DNA from: Selaginella tamariscina
Lineage: Eukaryota; Streptophyta; Lycopodiopsida; Selaginellales; Selaginellaceae
NCBI GenBank assembly: GCA_003024785.1
Contig: PUQB01000010.1
Coordinates: 678,740-742,739, forward strand
Direction: 5' to 3'
DNA: 64,000 nt
The notes beneath the pieces are model-generated. The model saw only the letters and a program-made list of their open reading frames with translations. It did no database searches and was not told where the DNA came from. Below are positions 1-11,230 of the stretch, one piece after another. The number at the start of each line of letters is the position of its first letter. Positions within the stretch are counted from its first letter, which is position 1. The position numbers were made by a program, and so were the translations under genes.

Positions 1-675
1 GTGCAACGGCATTGTGAGTGAAGATTCATGTTCCAACTGTTGTAGCCTGGAGCAAGGATGCATTTATTTACACCCAGAAACACTCAATCCAGTTTGTGTT
101 GGTGGCGAGCCTAAAGCTTGCACAAAGGAGTGCCAGGGGCCCAGAATAAAGGTTTGCCCTGACCAAGCGCCGAACGGGATCAGAGAAACTTGGGTTCAAG
201 CCTTAGACACGGAAGACAAGGAAAGTATTATTCCTCCCGAGTGCCAAGTCGTCGGTAATAGCACAAGTTTTTCTCAAGGGCGCCCACCATCACCTCGCCG
301 CGCACCCCCACCAGGTGAGAATATTAACAAGCTGATTCAATGACTCGTTTGTTGTGCCGCGCAGAGTGCTTGGAGGATGCGGTGGAGGTCTGCAACGGCA
401 ATGTCTCAGAAGTGTGCTCGTGCTGTAGCATGCCATCCGGATGCATCACCTTGAGCGATTGGCCTTATCGCAGCTGCATTCCCCGACCACCTCCTATCTG
501 CACTCGGGAATGTACTCACAACATCGCTGCTTGTGCTCTCAATCAGCCGCCGTCTGGCATGAGTCTGGACATGGACTCCTGCCTCACCTGTCATGCACCA
601 CGCAAGCCGGGATGCAACATTTACAGCCGTACAACTGGTTCCTTGCTTTGCCCCGGCCGTCATGCAACCTCGTGA
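1..675 (+). CDS. Cysteine-rich repeat protein, 5' partial
   Basis: Two exons, joined <2..314 and 365..675. The 50-nt intron 315-364 has GTGAGA at its 5' end and GCAG at its 3' end, and phase 1 joins the two open frames as P-E-C. The N-terminus lies off the window. Two tandem Cys-rich modules are visible. The first starts CNGIVSEDSCSNCCS and the second VCNGNVSEVCSCCSM. Each continues as GCI, about 15 residues, C, then CT-x-EC, with a Pro/Ser/Arg-rich linker between them. A third, shorter Cys segment (SCLTCHAPRKPGC) precedes the stop at 673-675. The CC pair and spacing suggest a disulphide-rich, probably secreted protein. It loosely recalls Bowman-Birk-like inhibitors, but the classic CTxSxPPxC reactive loop is absent, so I assign no function. 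Confidence 0.7.
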
Positions 676-1949
676 AACAGCCAAATTCTCCATCTTTAAT
701 AAGTAATTGCATCTATATAATAAAAGATCTTCTGGGAGTTTCGCTTTAATCCGAGCCGTTAAATCTTGTGGAGGGTTAGCGTAAGTCTTACGGTGAGTGT
801 GTGCTCTGTTCGGTTGGAGTGGTTTGGCGTGTTATATAGATTGTAAGAGAGCTCCGGATGCATTTGAGTTCAATGTACAGGCCGCAGGATCACTGTATAT
901 CACTGAGAATCCCTGTCGATGAGACTGGCGACTTCTGCATGTCCCAGCAAACCTGAACTCCCTCACGCATGAGCTCCGGTTTTGTTTATGAAGGCATGCC
1001 AATTGTATGGAAAAATGAAGTATGTGAAGGACAATCGACTGCAATTGAAAGTGATGAGTCTCAGACACAATATATGCTCAGTTTGACATAAAACCAGAAT
1101 GTGCAATGGGGACATTATAGCCATTCAGTTACCAAACATTAAGAAAATATTTAGTTTTTTATATAATGGTTGTAACTATTGGCAATGAATTGGTAGTAAC
1201 TATTCTTGGCATTATTCTTCCAATTCTACCAATGTAGCATCAAAATTCTGTTCCTGTTGAGTTGTAAGGATAAACTCTATGAGCATACGGCTCTCCAAAC
1301 TGTCACATCTCCACTGGCAGCTTGCAGACTTTGCAGAATGCTTAGTACACACGTGTTTGTCGTTTTAAGAAATTCTAAAATAAAAAACAAAAATAAAGTT
1401 TATAAGATTACGTACCTGATCTGATAACCACTGTGGGACTTGAGAGGCGGTTCACATGTGTCCTCGGCCTCAGCAATACCCTATTGGGTCACATGCGTCT
1501 CTTCTAAATAAAGATTTTTAAAAATATTAATATAAGTTTTTTAATTTTATTTATTTTTTTTAAAAAAATTATATATACAATTCTAATTTATATTTATTTT
1601 ATTTTTAAAAACAAAAGTTATTAAATTTAAATTAATAACACGAGGGTAAACAGCACATGCACATGTGAACCAGGTTTCATCTGTTTTTAAATTTTTGATA
1701 TATGTCCATACGAGGTTCACACACACACGTGCAAGCGTAGATATCCATATGTTTATTAAAATGTGCGTGTGTGTGTGAGAGAGAGAGAGATAACAGCATT
1801 ATATATTTGTAATTGTTAATCTAAGAAGTTATACTATTTACTTTGATGAATGTTTTTATTTGATTTAACTTTTAACTCATATTTAAGTACTGTTTTGTTT
1901 TAAGTTCTAAATATTAACTTGGTTTAATTTCAACTTTGATAACCAAGCA
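676..1949. other. Non-coding flank with a duplicated segment
   Basis: No convincing gene is seen. The first 400 bp may be the 3' untranslated region of the Cys-rich gene. Positions about 1380-1450 and 1660-1700 resemble 31030-31170: both share the string 'ataagattacgtacctg' and a 'ggtttcatctgttttta' block. The rest is AT-rich with short TG and GA runs near 1760-1790. Confidence 0.5.
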
Positions 1950-3124
1950 AGTACTCAAAAATCGGATATTCCCAGGATCAATAATAATCACCATGGGCTA
2001 CTTAATCCTGTGTTACCGAGTGTAGACGAGGTGTGTGTGCGTGCGTGTGTGTGTGCATTAAATGCAAACATATTTAATATGTTTCATAAATATACTAATC
2101 TTTTTTTTTTTCTCAGCAAGGACTTTTACACAGAATATCAGTACCTCTGACAGGCAGGTATCAATTTAGCATATTCACTCTTTAATTATTTTATTTAATT
2201 CTTTTTTTTTAAACATTATTTTGCAGGGCACGCCAAGAGAGCGAGAAAGAAACGGAATCCTTTAGAATATACCTTGCAAAATGTGGAATCTGTGCAAGAA
2301 CTAGTTGTGTATTCTCTCTCTCCTTATATACACACACACACACGTACGAGTGTGCATACATTACACACTCACACACACACACCTGCACGCACACTCACAC
2401 ACACATAGACACACACGCACACGTCTTAAACACAATGTTCAGCAAAGGCACACGATGAGAGGGATCTGGAATGTATACGTGGAAAGATTCTTCAAGATGC
2501 TCGCCATGAGGCTCAAGAACAAGCAACCGTAGCAGCACAAGCAGTTGCAGTTGCCAGAGAAGCAACTATGCAACTTGACAAGGTATAATGTTTGTTTAAC
2601 AGTTGGCACAGACAACGTGTGTGTGTGTGTGTGCGTGTGCGTGCGTGTGTGTACTAAATATTTTGATTAAGTAGACAAAGAGGGATTATACTGCAATGTT
2701 GAAATCACAAGAAGATGAAATTGCACGTCTCCGTAAGGAAGTAGAAAACACCCAGGTATATCTCTCTCTCTCTCTCTGTGCGTGTGTGTGTGTATTGTTT
2801 GACAGTTTCTTAACAGGCTAGATCTGAACAAGTAGAGGCTTTAAAGGAACAAATACAGGAGCTGGTAAACTACTGTCCCATGTTTTACAAACATGTACAT
2901 ATATATTTACACACACACACACACACATACACTTCATATATATATAAATATATATATAATTCATGTTTATTATTTTTTGTGTTAGGAACGGTCCGTGTGC
3001 GTTCAAACTCAAAAGGAAGACACGGCGGTTAAGGAGAATAGAGCTGAAGTACCAGAAGTGCAGAAGAATTGAGACTTTACAGGTATAGTTTAATTAGAAA
3101 ATTATATAGTCTATATAGTTATAT

Positions 3125-3217
<93 letters not shown>

Positions 3218-3490
3218 ATGTGTTACGCGGAATAGAATCTGTTTTTCATTTTTTTTAATATAACTAATTACAGATTGGTCAATAAACAACTTGTGTAGGA
3301 TAATCACCATTATGTATGTACGTGCGTTCATGCGTATCTGTATATACATGTACTCATATAATTATGTGTTTTTTTTTTAAATTTAGTTTAATTTAATGCG
3401 TCCTTTTAATAGTTATCCGTTTGGAAGATGCTGAATCTCAGAAAATGGATCTCAAGATACACAACGAGTGCCTTGAACAACAGGTAATAA

Positions 3491-3554
<64 letters not shown>

Positions 3555-4039
3555 GCAACAGGAAATTTTTAAAACATCAAGTGAAGTTTTTTTAAACTTA
3601 CAGGTGAATGAATTGCAAAGTCAACAAGTGATGGCAACTATCGCACGTTATGATTCTGAACTTCGAAAGGTATAAGTAGTTATACTAAACTTATTTATTT
3701 ATTTATCATTATATACTATTAGATATTATTAAATTCATATAATCAAGAAGTCTATTATAATGCACACTTATGACAGGTCCGTGCTGTACTAGGTGGGGAG
3801 AAATCTCACTTACTCTCTGAGCTGGTACTTGATATTATTTACACACACGCACACGCACACGCACACGCACACGCACACACAGTTGTGTGTACTAATATTA
3901 TTAATGTAGGCTGTTTTACGGAGCCGAAATAAGTCTCTCAGAGGGGACCTTGCAGAGTGGCAGCAGAAATATAAAGCCCTCACTCACCATATCTCTGGTC
4001 TTGAACAAATTTCAACACCACCTGAAACTCACGCTAAAC
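1950..4039 (+). CDS. Multi-exon coiled-coil protein
   Basis: I read a chain of short plus-strand exons with GT-AG boundaries at roughly 1976-2028, 2117-2157, 2226-2310, 2443-2582, 2674-2755, 2818-2863, 2986-3081, 3413-3482, 3604-3669, 3778-3824 and 3910-4039. The translated pieces are rich in Glu, Lys, Gln, Leu and Ala in heptad-like order, for example HEAQEQATVAAQAVAVAREA, SQEDEIARLRKEVENTQ, VEALKEQIQEL, VNELQSQQVMATIARYDSEL and AVLRSRNKSLRGDLAEWQQK. This indicates one long coiled coil, probably structural. One frame break occurs in the exon near 3040-3080. Almost every intron carries a TG, CT or CA microsatellite. I cannot fix the start or stop codon, and I do not recognise the family. Confidence 0.6.
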
Positions 4040-4194
4040 AAGGTGTGTGTATGTGTGTGTTAACTCCCCTCTCTTTCTCTCTCTCTCTCTGTCTCTCTCT
4101 CATAAGTATATGCACACACACACACACACACACACATTACTTATTGGACTTTCTTGTACACACGAGAAAAATACCAATTGATTGAAAATCCGTT

Positions 4195-4527
4195 ATGGGA
4201 AGGTTGTCAAAAGGAGAGTGTTCACAGAAACAGGAATATCCTCCTAAAAAACAGGAATATTCCTGTCCAAAACAATGCAAAAAAGACTGTTGTGAGACGA
4301 GAGATAATATCCTTGTAGCTGCTCACAGGGAGATATCCAAACTTAATGTAATTAAGTTTAAATTAATTTTTTTTAAAGAATGTACTATTATGTTAAATAA
4401 TATATATGATTGTTTCAAAACCAATGCTACTGGCCGCATGTCAATACGATGTAAAGTTGAAGAAGTTCACGAAGTTGTTGTAGATTTATGTAGCATAAGT
4501 GCTGTTTTATACGTGGAACATTTTTAA
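4195..4527 (+). CDS. Small ORF or terminal exon downstream of the coiled-coil gene
   Basis: An open frame of 110 codons starts MGRLSKGECSQKQEY and contains a Cys/Lys-rich stretch (CPKQCKKDCCETRD). It could be the last exon of the coiled-coil gene just upstream, or chance. Its second half is AT-rich and unlike protein-coding sequence, so only the first ~50 codons look plausible. No family is recognised. Confidence 0.2.
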   Translation: MGRLSKGECSQKQEYPPKKQEYSCPKQCKKDCCETRDNILVAAHREISKLNVIKFKLIFFKECTIMLNNIYDCFKTNATGRMSIRCKVEEVHEVVVDLCSISAVLYVEHF

Positions 4528-5308
4528 TCTATTATAATTATATTAATTAAATATAAATAACTATGTAATTAGTATATAAAATGTATTATATGTGTGAGAA
4601 CCTATACAAAAGATAAAAATAAAGAATCTCCAAATCATCTTTATATTCACAGTAAATACACCAAAAGATAAAATTTTAAATAACTTTGTATTCAGGCTTA
4701 TCTTTTGTGTATTTATTCTGTATATACTCCAAATAATTTATAAAGGAGTTTTTTTATTTATTAATCTTCTTTTTCTTTTCTATTGTTTCTTTTTCGTGTA
4801 GATATTATGAAATAAATTAAATCTAATCTACAAGACAATTTAAATAGTATACAAATATCCAATATAACAATGCTTTATAACACTATCATTTTATATAATT
4901 AAATTTCATTTTATAAAATGGAAAATATAACATATGATCCTCAAAATGTAGGTTTATTTAAATAAAATTAAAAAAATTTCTAACATACAATTACAAATCA
5001 TCTGTATTGAATATAAAATTACAACTAATTAAATATATAAATAAATGCGTATTTGAAATTTTTCATTTTCCTCCTTACGTTTATTAACATTTTGTTAACT
5101 GCATTTGTGCGTACAATACACATGGTACAAATGTAATATATGCACAAATGCAGAGTTTGAATTCACTAAATAGAATATACCTATTATGATATTTATTGTT
5201 CGCTTTAATTTAAACTTATTGACAAATATTTATTTATAATCTCATTGAAAAGAAAATACGTTAATACTATTGACTCTTAAATTTAAAAATATTTCTGGAA
5301 AGAGAAAG
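4528..5308. other. AT-rich intergenic DNA
   Basis: Very AT-rich sequence with no coding potential on either strand. I see no RNA gene or repeat. It ends in 'gaaag' immediately before the 5' LTR of element D, which may be its target site. Confidence 0.6.
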
Positions 5309-5540
5309 TAGGTTCCATGGTATATATGTGATATATACGCCACGTAAGAATGTAAGGTTCCATGGTATATATTTAATATATATGCCATGTAGATTCATGG
5401 GTATCTACTCCACATGGTGCCAAGATTTACCAAGCACCAGGCGCACTACTCTTGAGATGGACACTTAGTATAAATGTCCTATATGAGATGGACCAAATGA
5501 AATCATATTTCTTCTTTGTCTCCCTTTTACCTTGTTGTGT
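5309..5540 (+). repeat. 5' LTR of element D (degenerate)
   Basis: Matches the right-hand repeat at 24816-25042 through the doubled 'ggttccatggtatatat' block, 'gccatgtag', 'catgggtat', 'ctccacat' and 'gatttac..gcacca'. The right end is approximate because the copies have drifted apart. The start has lost the clear TG seen in the other copy. Confidence 0.6.
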
Positions 5541-5800
5541 TTGTTTCAAGCGTGATGATGAACTAAGAAAGATGGTTACAGTTGCTCGATGCATTGCAAT
5601 TGAGTGTGGCGAATCAAACCACTCTCCTGTAGGAAATTCACCAAAGTATGCAATAGAATACTAGTATGCAACAGAGTGCCAATCAATGCCTTTCGATTTC
5701 AAATCCGCGTGTTCGTCTTGAGTTTTTTAAGGAAGAGGTTGGAGCAAATGTGTACCATTGGTGGGAACATTTTCATAGGATTGTTAATTACAATGGATGG
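5541..5800 (+). pseudogene. Possible gag remnant of element D
   Basis: Plus-strand fragments such as EFFKEEVGANVYHWWEH are compatible with a retrotransposon Gag but are interrupted by stops. The minus strand of the same stretch from about 5770 upward reads as the C-terminal chromodomain of element E, so the exact D/E junction is uncertain (about 5750-5810). Confidence 0.3.
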
Positions 5801-8740
5801 TTTGAATCTTAGGATATCGATGATGAAACTCGGCAACAAGATTAAAAGCAGGCTCTCAAATGCGTTTGCTAGGCAGATAACCAACCCAATCTAAAAATAG
5901 TGAAGCTGACCACGAACAAGTTTGGAGTTAAGAATTGTAGCAACTTCAAACTCAGGTTCACCAGCAATTGAACCGGAGGAGGTGGTGGAAGAAATCGGCC
6001 GGTTCACAAGGAGCATAATAAGGCTTCAATAAAGAAACATGGAACACGGAATGGATCCGGATGGTTGGTGGAAGCTCGAGATAAAACGTCACATCAGAGA
6101 GTTTCGATGATGCGAAATGGGCCCGTTGATAGTCCAGCTTGTCATAGGGACGTGTGGTTGGCCAATGACGCCGGAGGAGCCACACTTGGTCACCAATTGT
6201 GAATGCTGGAGGAGAGGAACGGGAACGATCAGCAACTTGTTGTTGCAAATCCCGAGCGCATTGAAGATGATGCTTGCACTTCTTATGGACCTGTCGGAGA
6301 TGCTCAACACGATCATCAGCATCAGTGGTAGGCCAGGAACCACGGGCAAGCTGTAGGACCAGCGAGGATGAACACCAAGAATGCAAAAAATGGCGACACA
6401 CCTATGGATGAGTGTGCCGTGTTGTTGTACGTGAACTCGGCAGAGGAAGGAGATCGACCCAATCATCTTGCAGATGAGAAATGAAACACCGGAGATATTG
6501 TTCCAGAGTCTGAATCATGCGCTTTGTTTGGCCATCTGTTTCAGGATGATGTGCAGTAGACAGCTTCCCATGATATGTAGCCGATTAGGAATCTCTGCCA
6601 GAATGCCGAAGTGAACTGGGGACCTCGATCAGTGACAAGTTCATCAGGAAGACCATGAAGACGGAACACCTCCCTACACCAGATCTGTAGCATCAGGACC
6701 CGAACATGTCTTGTTGCAAGGAACAAAGTGTGCCATCTTAGAGAACCAATCAACAATGACTAGGAACAGCATCAAACCCTCTAGAAGGCAGTAAATCAGT
6801 GAGGAAATCCATGGTGATGGAGGACCATGGCTACTAAGCAATAGTAGTAGTCCAACCGGTCGATGACGAGGAAGCTTTGTACGCTGGCATGTCAAAAGAT
6901 CGCACAAATTTCAATATACATGCGAAGCGAGGCCACTAAAATACACGCTTGTACCAGCTCGATCGTCTTCCGAATGCCAAAATGTCTCAGCTGTGTTGTC
7001 ATGGCAAGTTGGACAGCTCACAACCTCAGTTCTCCGTCCGAATATAGATTTGGATGTGGTGGTATAGCAACCTATTATGAAGATGGAAAGCAGCATAATC
7101 TTGTAGTTGTGACCCTGAAGACAATGGCTGAACTCGTTGAACATGTGCAAGGACATCACGAGCAAACTTGTCTTGAGGAGATTTCTCGGATTAGATCCAA
7201 AAACGAAGTGTTAACTGGAGCAGAAGAACGGGAAAGCGCGTTCACCAACAACTGATTGGAGCTCATGATGACTTGTTCTTGTTGATCAAATGGGATTTTA
7301 CCTGGTATGAGCTAGGTAACTGCGACGAGATAAAGCATTTGCTTTGCCATTTAGACCACGAGACGATGAATACTCACGTATCAGAACTGGGACAAAGATT
7401 GTGCCCATCTCGCCTGACTCCGATTGAGAACTCCTGTTGTTGCCTAGTACTGGAGGTTCTTGTGATCACAATACACCTTAACACATGCGGGGAACCTTTA
7501 AGGAATCTGCACCACTCCTTAAAGGCATCGACGATTGTTAGTAGCTCCTTATTGTAGACATCGTAGTTGATCTCAGGTGCAGTGAACTTGCGGAAATGGA
7601 AAGCAATGGGATGGAGAAGATGATCTGGACCTTCCTGGGACAACACTCCAAATGGCGAAGTCAGAGGCATCAGCTTCCACGAAATATGGCTTCGCAGGGT
7701 CAGGATGGATAAGAACAGGTGCCGAGGTGAACGCCTTCTTTAGGAACTCGAACGCCTCCTCAGCCTCAGAGGACCAGACAAATGGAACATCCTTGCCAGT
7801 CAACTTCGTCAATGGCAATGCAATCTTGGAGAAATCCCGAACGAAACGTCGATAGAAGTTCGCAAACCCGAGGAAACATCGAACATCACGAACATTTGAT
7901 GGTCTCTCCCACTCCAATACAGTCCGGACTTTTGCAGGATCCATGTGAACACCTTCAGCTGAAATGATGTACCCCAGGAACTCGACAGACTGCTGACTGA
8001 AAGAGCACTTCTCCAACTTGGCAAACAGTGGTGCTTCCAGCTCTCCAAGACTAACCGTACATGCCGTTCGTGTTCTTCTCGAGTCTTGGAAAATATCAGG
8101 ATGTCGTCTAGGTACATGATGACAAACAAATCCAAGAAGTCCCGGAAAATATTAGCCATGTGTTAAACAGCAGGTGCATTTGTCAGGCCAACGGCATTAC
8201 TACGTACTCGAAATGTCCGTAGCGTGTACGGAAAGCTGTTTTCCACTCGTCCCCTTCTCGAATTCGGATGAGATTGTACGCTCCTTTAAATCGATCTTTG
8301 TGAAGTACGGGCACCAGAAAGACGTTCGAGCATGTCGGAGACGAGCGGAGAGGATACTTGTTTGGAATGGTGACCTTATTCAGATCTCGGTAGTCCACCA
8401 CAGCCGGAGACTTCCATCCTTCTTAAAAAAGAATACTGGAGCACCAGCCGGTGATCGCGAATGACGGATAAATCCGGTGACAAGATTCTCCTCAATGTCT
8501 CAACTCTGTTGGTGAGAGACCGTAAATGGGACAGGATGGCTGCTTACCCTCAACGAGATCGATAGGACAGTCACGTGCGTGGCAAGGCAGAAGCTTTCTT
8601 TTTGTCGAAGACGTCTGCGAAATCGCATACTGCTTTGGTAAGGCAGGAGGAACAGAAACATCCTTAGCAGAGCAGGGATAGACTTGATCGCGAACACGGA
8701 TGCTGGGTCATGTCGGCTATCTTTCTTGAACTGCTTCAAG
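5770..8740 (-). pseudogene. Element E pol: RT, RNase H, integrase, chromodomain (broken)
   Basis: Recognisable minus-strand motifs are [17 protein letters not shown] (RT motif near 8390), [23 protein letters not shown] with the catalytic DD (near 8110), [11 protein letters not shown] and [12 protein letters not shown] (RT/RNase H connection), FVEADASDF and YDVYNKELLTIVDAF (RNase H), [11 protein letters not shown] and [17 protein letters not shown] (integrase core), and a chromodomain beginning EPEFEVATIL. The pieces lie in different frames with small gaps, so it is broken as written. The closest relatives by motif are Tf1/sushi- and Tcn1-like chromoviruses (established family knowledge). Confidence 0.75.
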
Positions 8741-10200
8741 GTGATATGCAGACTGAAGTGGAGGAGGAACTGGAAGGATCGGAATCAAAGAGTGTGGCTG
8801 GAGTTGAAAAGCTGGGAAACTGTTCATGAAACGTTCTCTCCAACCAGGATCCACCAACTCGATCCACGGCAAACCAAGGATAATCGTAGAGTCTGGAATA
8901 GAAACAACACTGAAGGAGATGTTGCACACAGCACCGCAAGCAACGACCTCAACGAACTCTGTGTCATTTATTACCCTCCAGATTTGATATCTCGTCCATC
9001 AACGACCCGTACAGAACCAGGAGTCTTCAAAGGATGTAGACGGATCCCGTGCTTGACAGCAAAATTCTTGTCGATGAAATTTGCGTTCGCTCCGTATCCA
9101 CCAAAGCTTTACCAGAGAACTCCACCTCTGGTCTTCAGCTGCACCGAACATGGAACGGCTTGCACACCTTTGTGGATGGAATGGATCCAAGATGAGGAAG
9201 GGAAGATGTTATGAGTGAAGAGCCTTGAGGAACATGAGTTGTTCCACGGCAATCCAGCGGATGGCTCCTATTCGGGCTGGATCTTCTCGTTTCCTGATAC
9301 ACACAACAGGGCCACTTCACGAGCTTGCTTTGGACATTAATGACAATTCTCCAGCTTGTGGTACGAGTCCCTATAGTACAGACAAAGCTTGTACTGAATC
9401 CTCTTCTGGCGTTCGGTTGGCAAAAGCTTCCCTCGACGTGATCGCCCTAATTCCATCGAGGATGGTTTTATTGAGGAAGATGATGTATCAGCAGATGAAG
9501 AAACAGAGACTGGAGAAATGGAAGAAGACGACACCAAGAAGAAAGAAGGATGCCAATGTTCTTGTTTCTGCTCGATTAATTGGTTGTCACAATGGATGGC
9601 CAACTTTATCATGCTGGTGAGGGTTTCTGAAACAGCAAAATTCAGCAACATGTCTTTGATCTCATCCTGCAACCCCGACTAGAAAACAGCCCGATCTCCC
9701 CAGGTGACATCACAAGCAAGGAGTTGGAACTTTGACGCGTACTCTGCTACTACATACCCCCTTGGTGAAGCTAGCGGAGTTTGGTGATGGCAACACTCTC
9801 ATGATCCACATCATTGAACATCGCCATGAACCGTTCCACAAACCCCAAAATTCCCAAGGATTGGATCATTGTTCTCCAGCAAGGTTGAGAACCACAAAAG
9901 AGCAGAACCGGAAAGCAGCGACCCGATCAATCTGACCTTAATAGGTTCTGTGCTGTAGCACCTCGGCTGCATCACAATCCGCAAACGAACTTGATTGAGA
10001 AAACCTCGGAACTTCGATCAGGTACCATCGAACTTCTCGGGCATGCTGATATTTGATTCTGGAGAATTCGCACCCTATCGAAGCTGATCATTCTCCAGGT
10101 ATAGTTGTTCGAGCTGCTGCTGGAGGGCAGCAACTTGCTCACGAAGAGCATGCTTGGACATGATGAATCGAAGAAGAAAATTGAAGAAAGAAAGAAAGAA
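8741..10200 (-). pseudogene. Element E gag and protease region (broken)
   Basis: The minus strand of 9337-9672 reads as Gag with the sequence ERQKRIQYKLCLYYRDSYHK, which resembles a decayed zinc-knuckle segment. Around 8717-8940 the sequence IILGLPWIELVDPGW matches the conserved Leu-Gly block at the end of retropepsins. The start methionine is probably near 10160, next to a stretch rich in Leu/Gln codons. Frame breaks prevent one continuous reading. Confidence 0.55.
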
Positions 10201-10245
10201 ATGAGATCGATGACAAGCGGGAGCAGAAGCTTGTCATTACTTGAG

Positions 10246-10257
10246 AATCATTCAAAC
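10246..10257 (-). promoter_or_regulatory. Self-primer binding site of element E
   Basis: On the minus strand the LTR ends TGACA, followed by GT and then TTGAATGATT. That ten-base string is complementary to the presumed start of the element's own RNA. The matching LTR position in the better-preserved copy is 39518-39527, about 30 nt downstream of a TATATAA box on the minus strand (39553-39561). No tRNA match is seen. This is the layout of Tf1-type self-priming. Confidence 0.6.
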
Positions 10258-10640
10258 TGTCACGACCTTATGCAAAGGGCGAAACCTTTAGAACAAGGGC
10301 GAAACCTTTAAGCTGAAATGAGTAGATTGTATTCAAGAGAGAAATGAATACAAAATGAAATACAAGGCCGAAGACTGGTGTTAAATAATTCTGAGAAACC
10401 TGGATCTGGAACCTTGTTTATATATCTGAAGTCCTGAGGATTGTGTGGTCCACAACTGGTCTAAAATGTGTGGTCCACAACTTGTCTGGAACATGCATAT
10501 GAATATACGCCTTGCTGTTGATGGTGTAATTTAGCATTTAAGATCATACGGACAAGTTGGCTAACACACATGTGTCTTAGCAGAAAGGTCTTGGGTTCAA
10601 GTCTTGTGAAAGTCAAAAAATAACCTATGATCCTTACATT
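10258..10640 (-). repeat. 5' LTR of element E
   Basis: Begins 'tgtcacgacc' on the plus strand. A closely similar copy is at 39395-39742. Both contain doubled 'gcgaaacctttagaaca', 'gtttatatatctga' and 'gacaagttggctaacaca'. The right boundary is uncertain because the end runs into a tandem repeat that copies its last part. The segment 'ggttcaagtc' near 10592 resembles a Pol III B box, so a tRNA-derived SINE may have been captured. Confidence 0.65.
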
Positions 10641-11230
10641 GACAAGATTGGGTTCAAGTCTTGTGAAAGCCAAAAACCCAAGACCTGTATGATCCTTACA
10701 TTGACAAGATTGGGTTCAAGTCTTGTGAAAGCCAAAACCCAAGACCTTGCCTTACATTGACAAGATTGGGTTCAAGTCTTGTGAAAGCCAAAAACCCAAG
10801 ACCTTGCCTTACATTGACAAGATTGGGTTCAAGTCTTGTGAAAGCCAAAAACCCAAGACCTTGTGAAAGTCAATGTATGATCCTTACATTGACAAGATTG
10901 GGTTCAAGTCTTGTGAAAGCCAAAAACCCAAGACCTTGTGAAAGTCAAAAAATAACCTATGATCCTTACATTGACAAGATTGGGTTCAAGTTTTGTGAAA
11001 GCCAAAAACCCAAGACCTTGTGAAAGTCAAAAAATAACCTATGATCTTGTGAAAGTCAAAAAATAACCTATGATCCTTACATTGACAAGATTGGGTTCAA
11101 GTCTTGTGAAAGCCAAAAAAATAACCTATGATCCTTACATTGAACAAGATTGGAACAGCTTGTTCCAGTTATTTAGACCCAAGGATTTTAACCCATGATC
11201 CTTACATTGACAAGATTGGAACAGCTTGTC
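10560..11230. repeat. Tandem repeat with tRNA-like box, units about 55-115 bp
   Basis: The block 'ttgacaagattgggttcaag' recurs about seven to nine times, with spacers built from 'aaaacccaagacctt', 'aaaaaataacctatgatcc' and 'cttacattgac'. The units derive from the end of the E-family LTR or a SINE next to it. The repeat contains 'ggttcaagtc', similar to a Pol III B box. The apparent 88-codon ORF here is only repeat translation. Confidence 0.8.

Larger units (their letters stand above)
5770..10640 (-). mobile_element. Ty3/gypsy chromodomain element E, minus strand, 3' LTR missing
   Basis: Read on the minus strand from the right, the order is LTR (about 10640-10258), primer-binding site (10246-10257), gag (about 10160-9200), protease, reverse transcriptase (about 8400-7700), RNase H (about 7700-7370), integrase (about 7100-6000) and a chromodomain at about 5990-5770. 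That order is the chromovirus order. No second LTR is seen at the left end, so the 3' end is truncated inside D. Many frame breaks and stops make it non-functional as written. A second copy of this family lies at 61.4-63.4 kb. Confidence 0.75.

Noticed and set aside
1..675. Bowman-Birk inhibitor call for the Cys-rich protein
   Set aside because: Lacks the CTxSxPPxC reactive-site loop and the normal Cys spacing.
10520..10620. tRNA gene
   Set aside because: A and B box-like strings occur, but no acceptor stem or cloverleaf can be built. It is better explained as a SINE-like or LTR segment.
10757..11023. 88-codon ORF with repeated LTRLGSSLVKAKNPRPC
   Set aside because: Translation of the tandem repeat. 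The period keeps the frame by chance, and it lies inside degenerate retroelement sequence.
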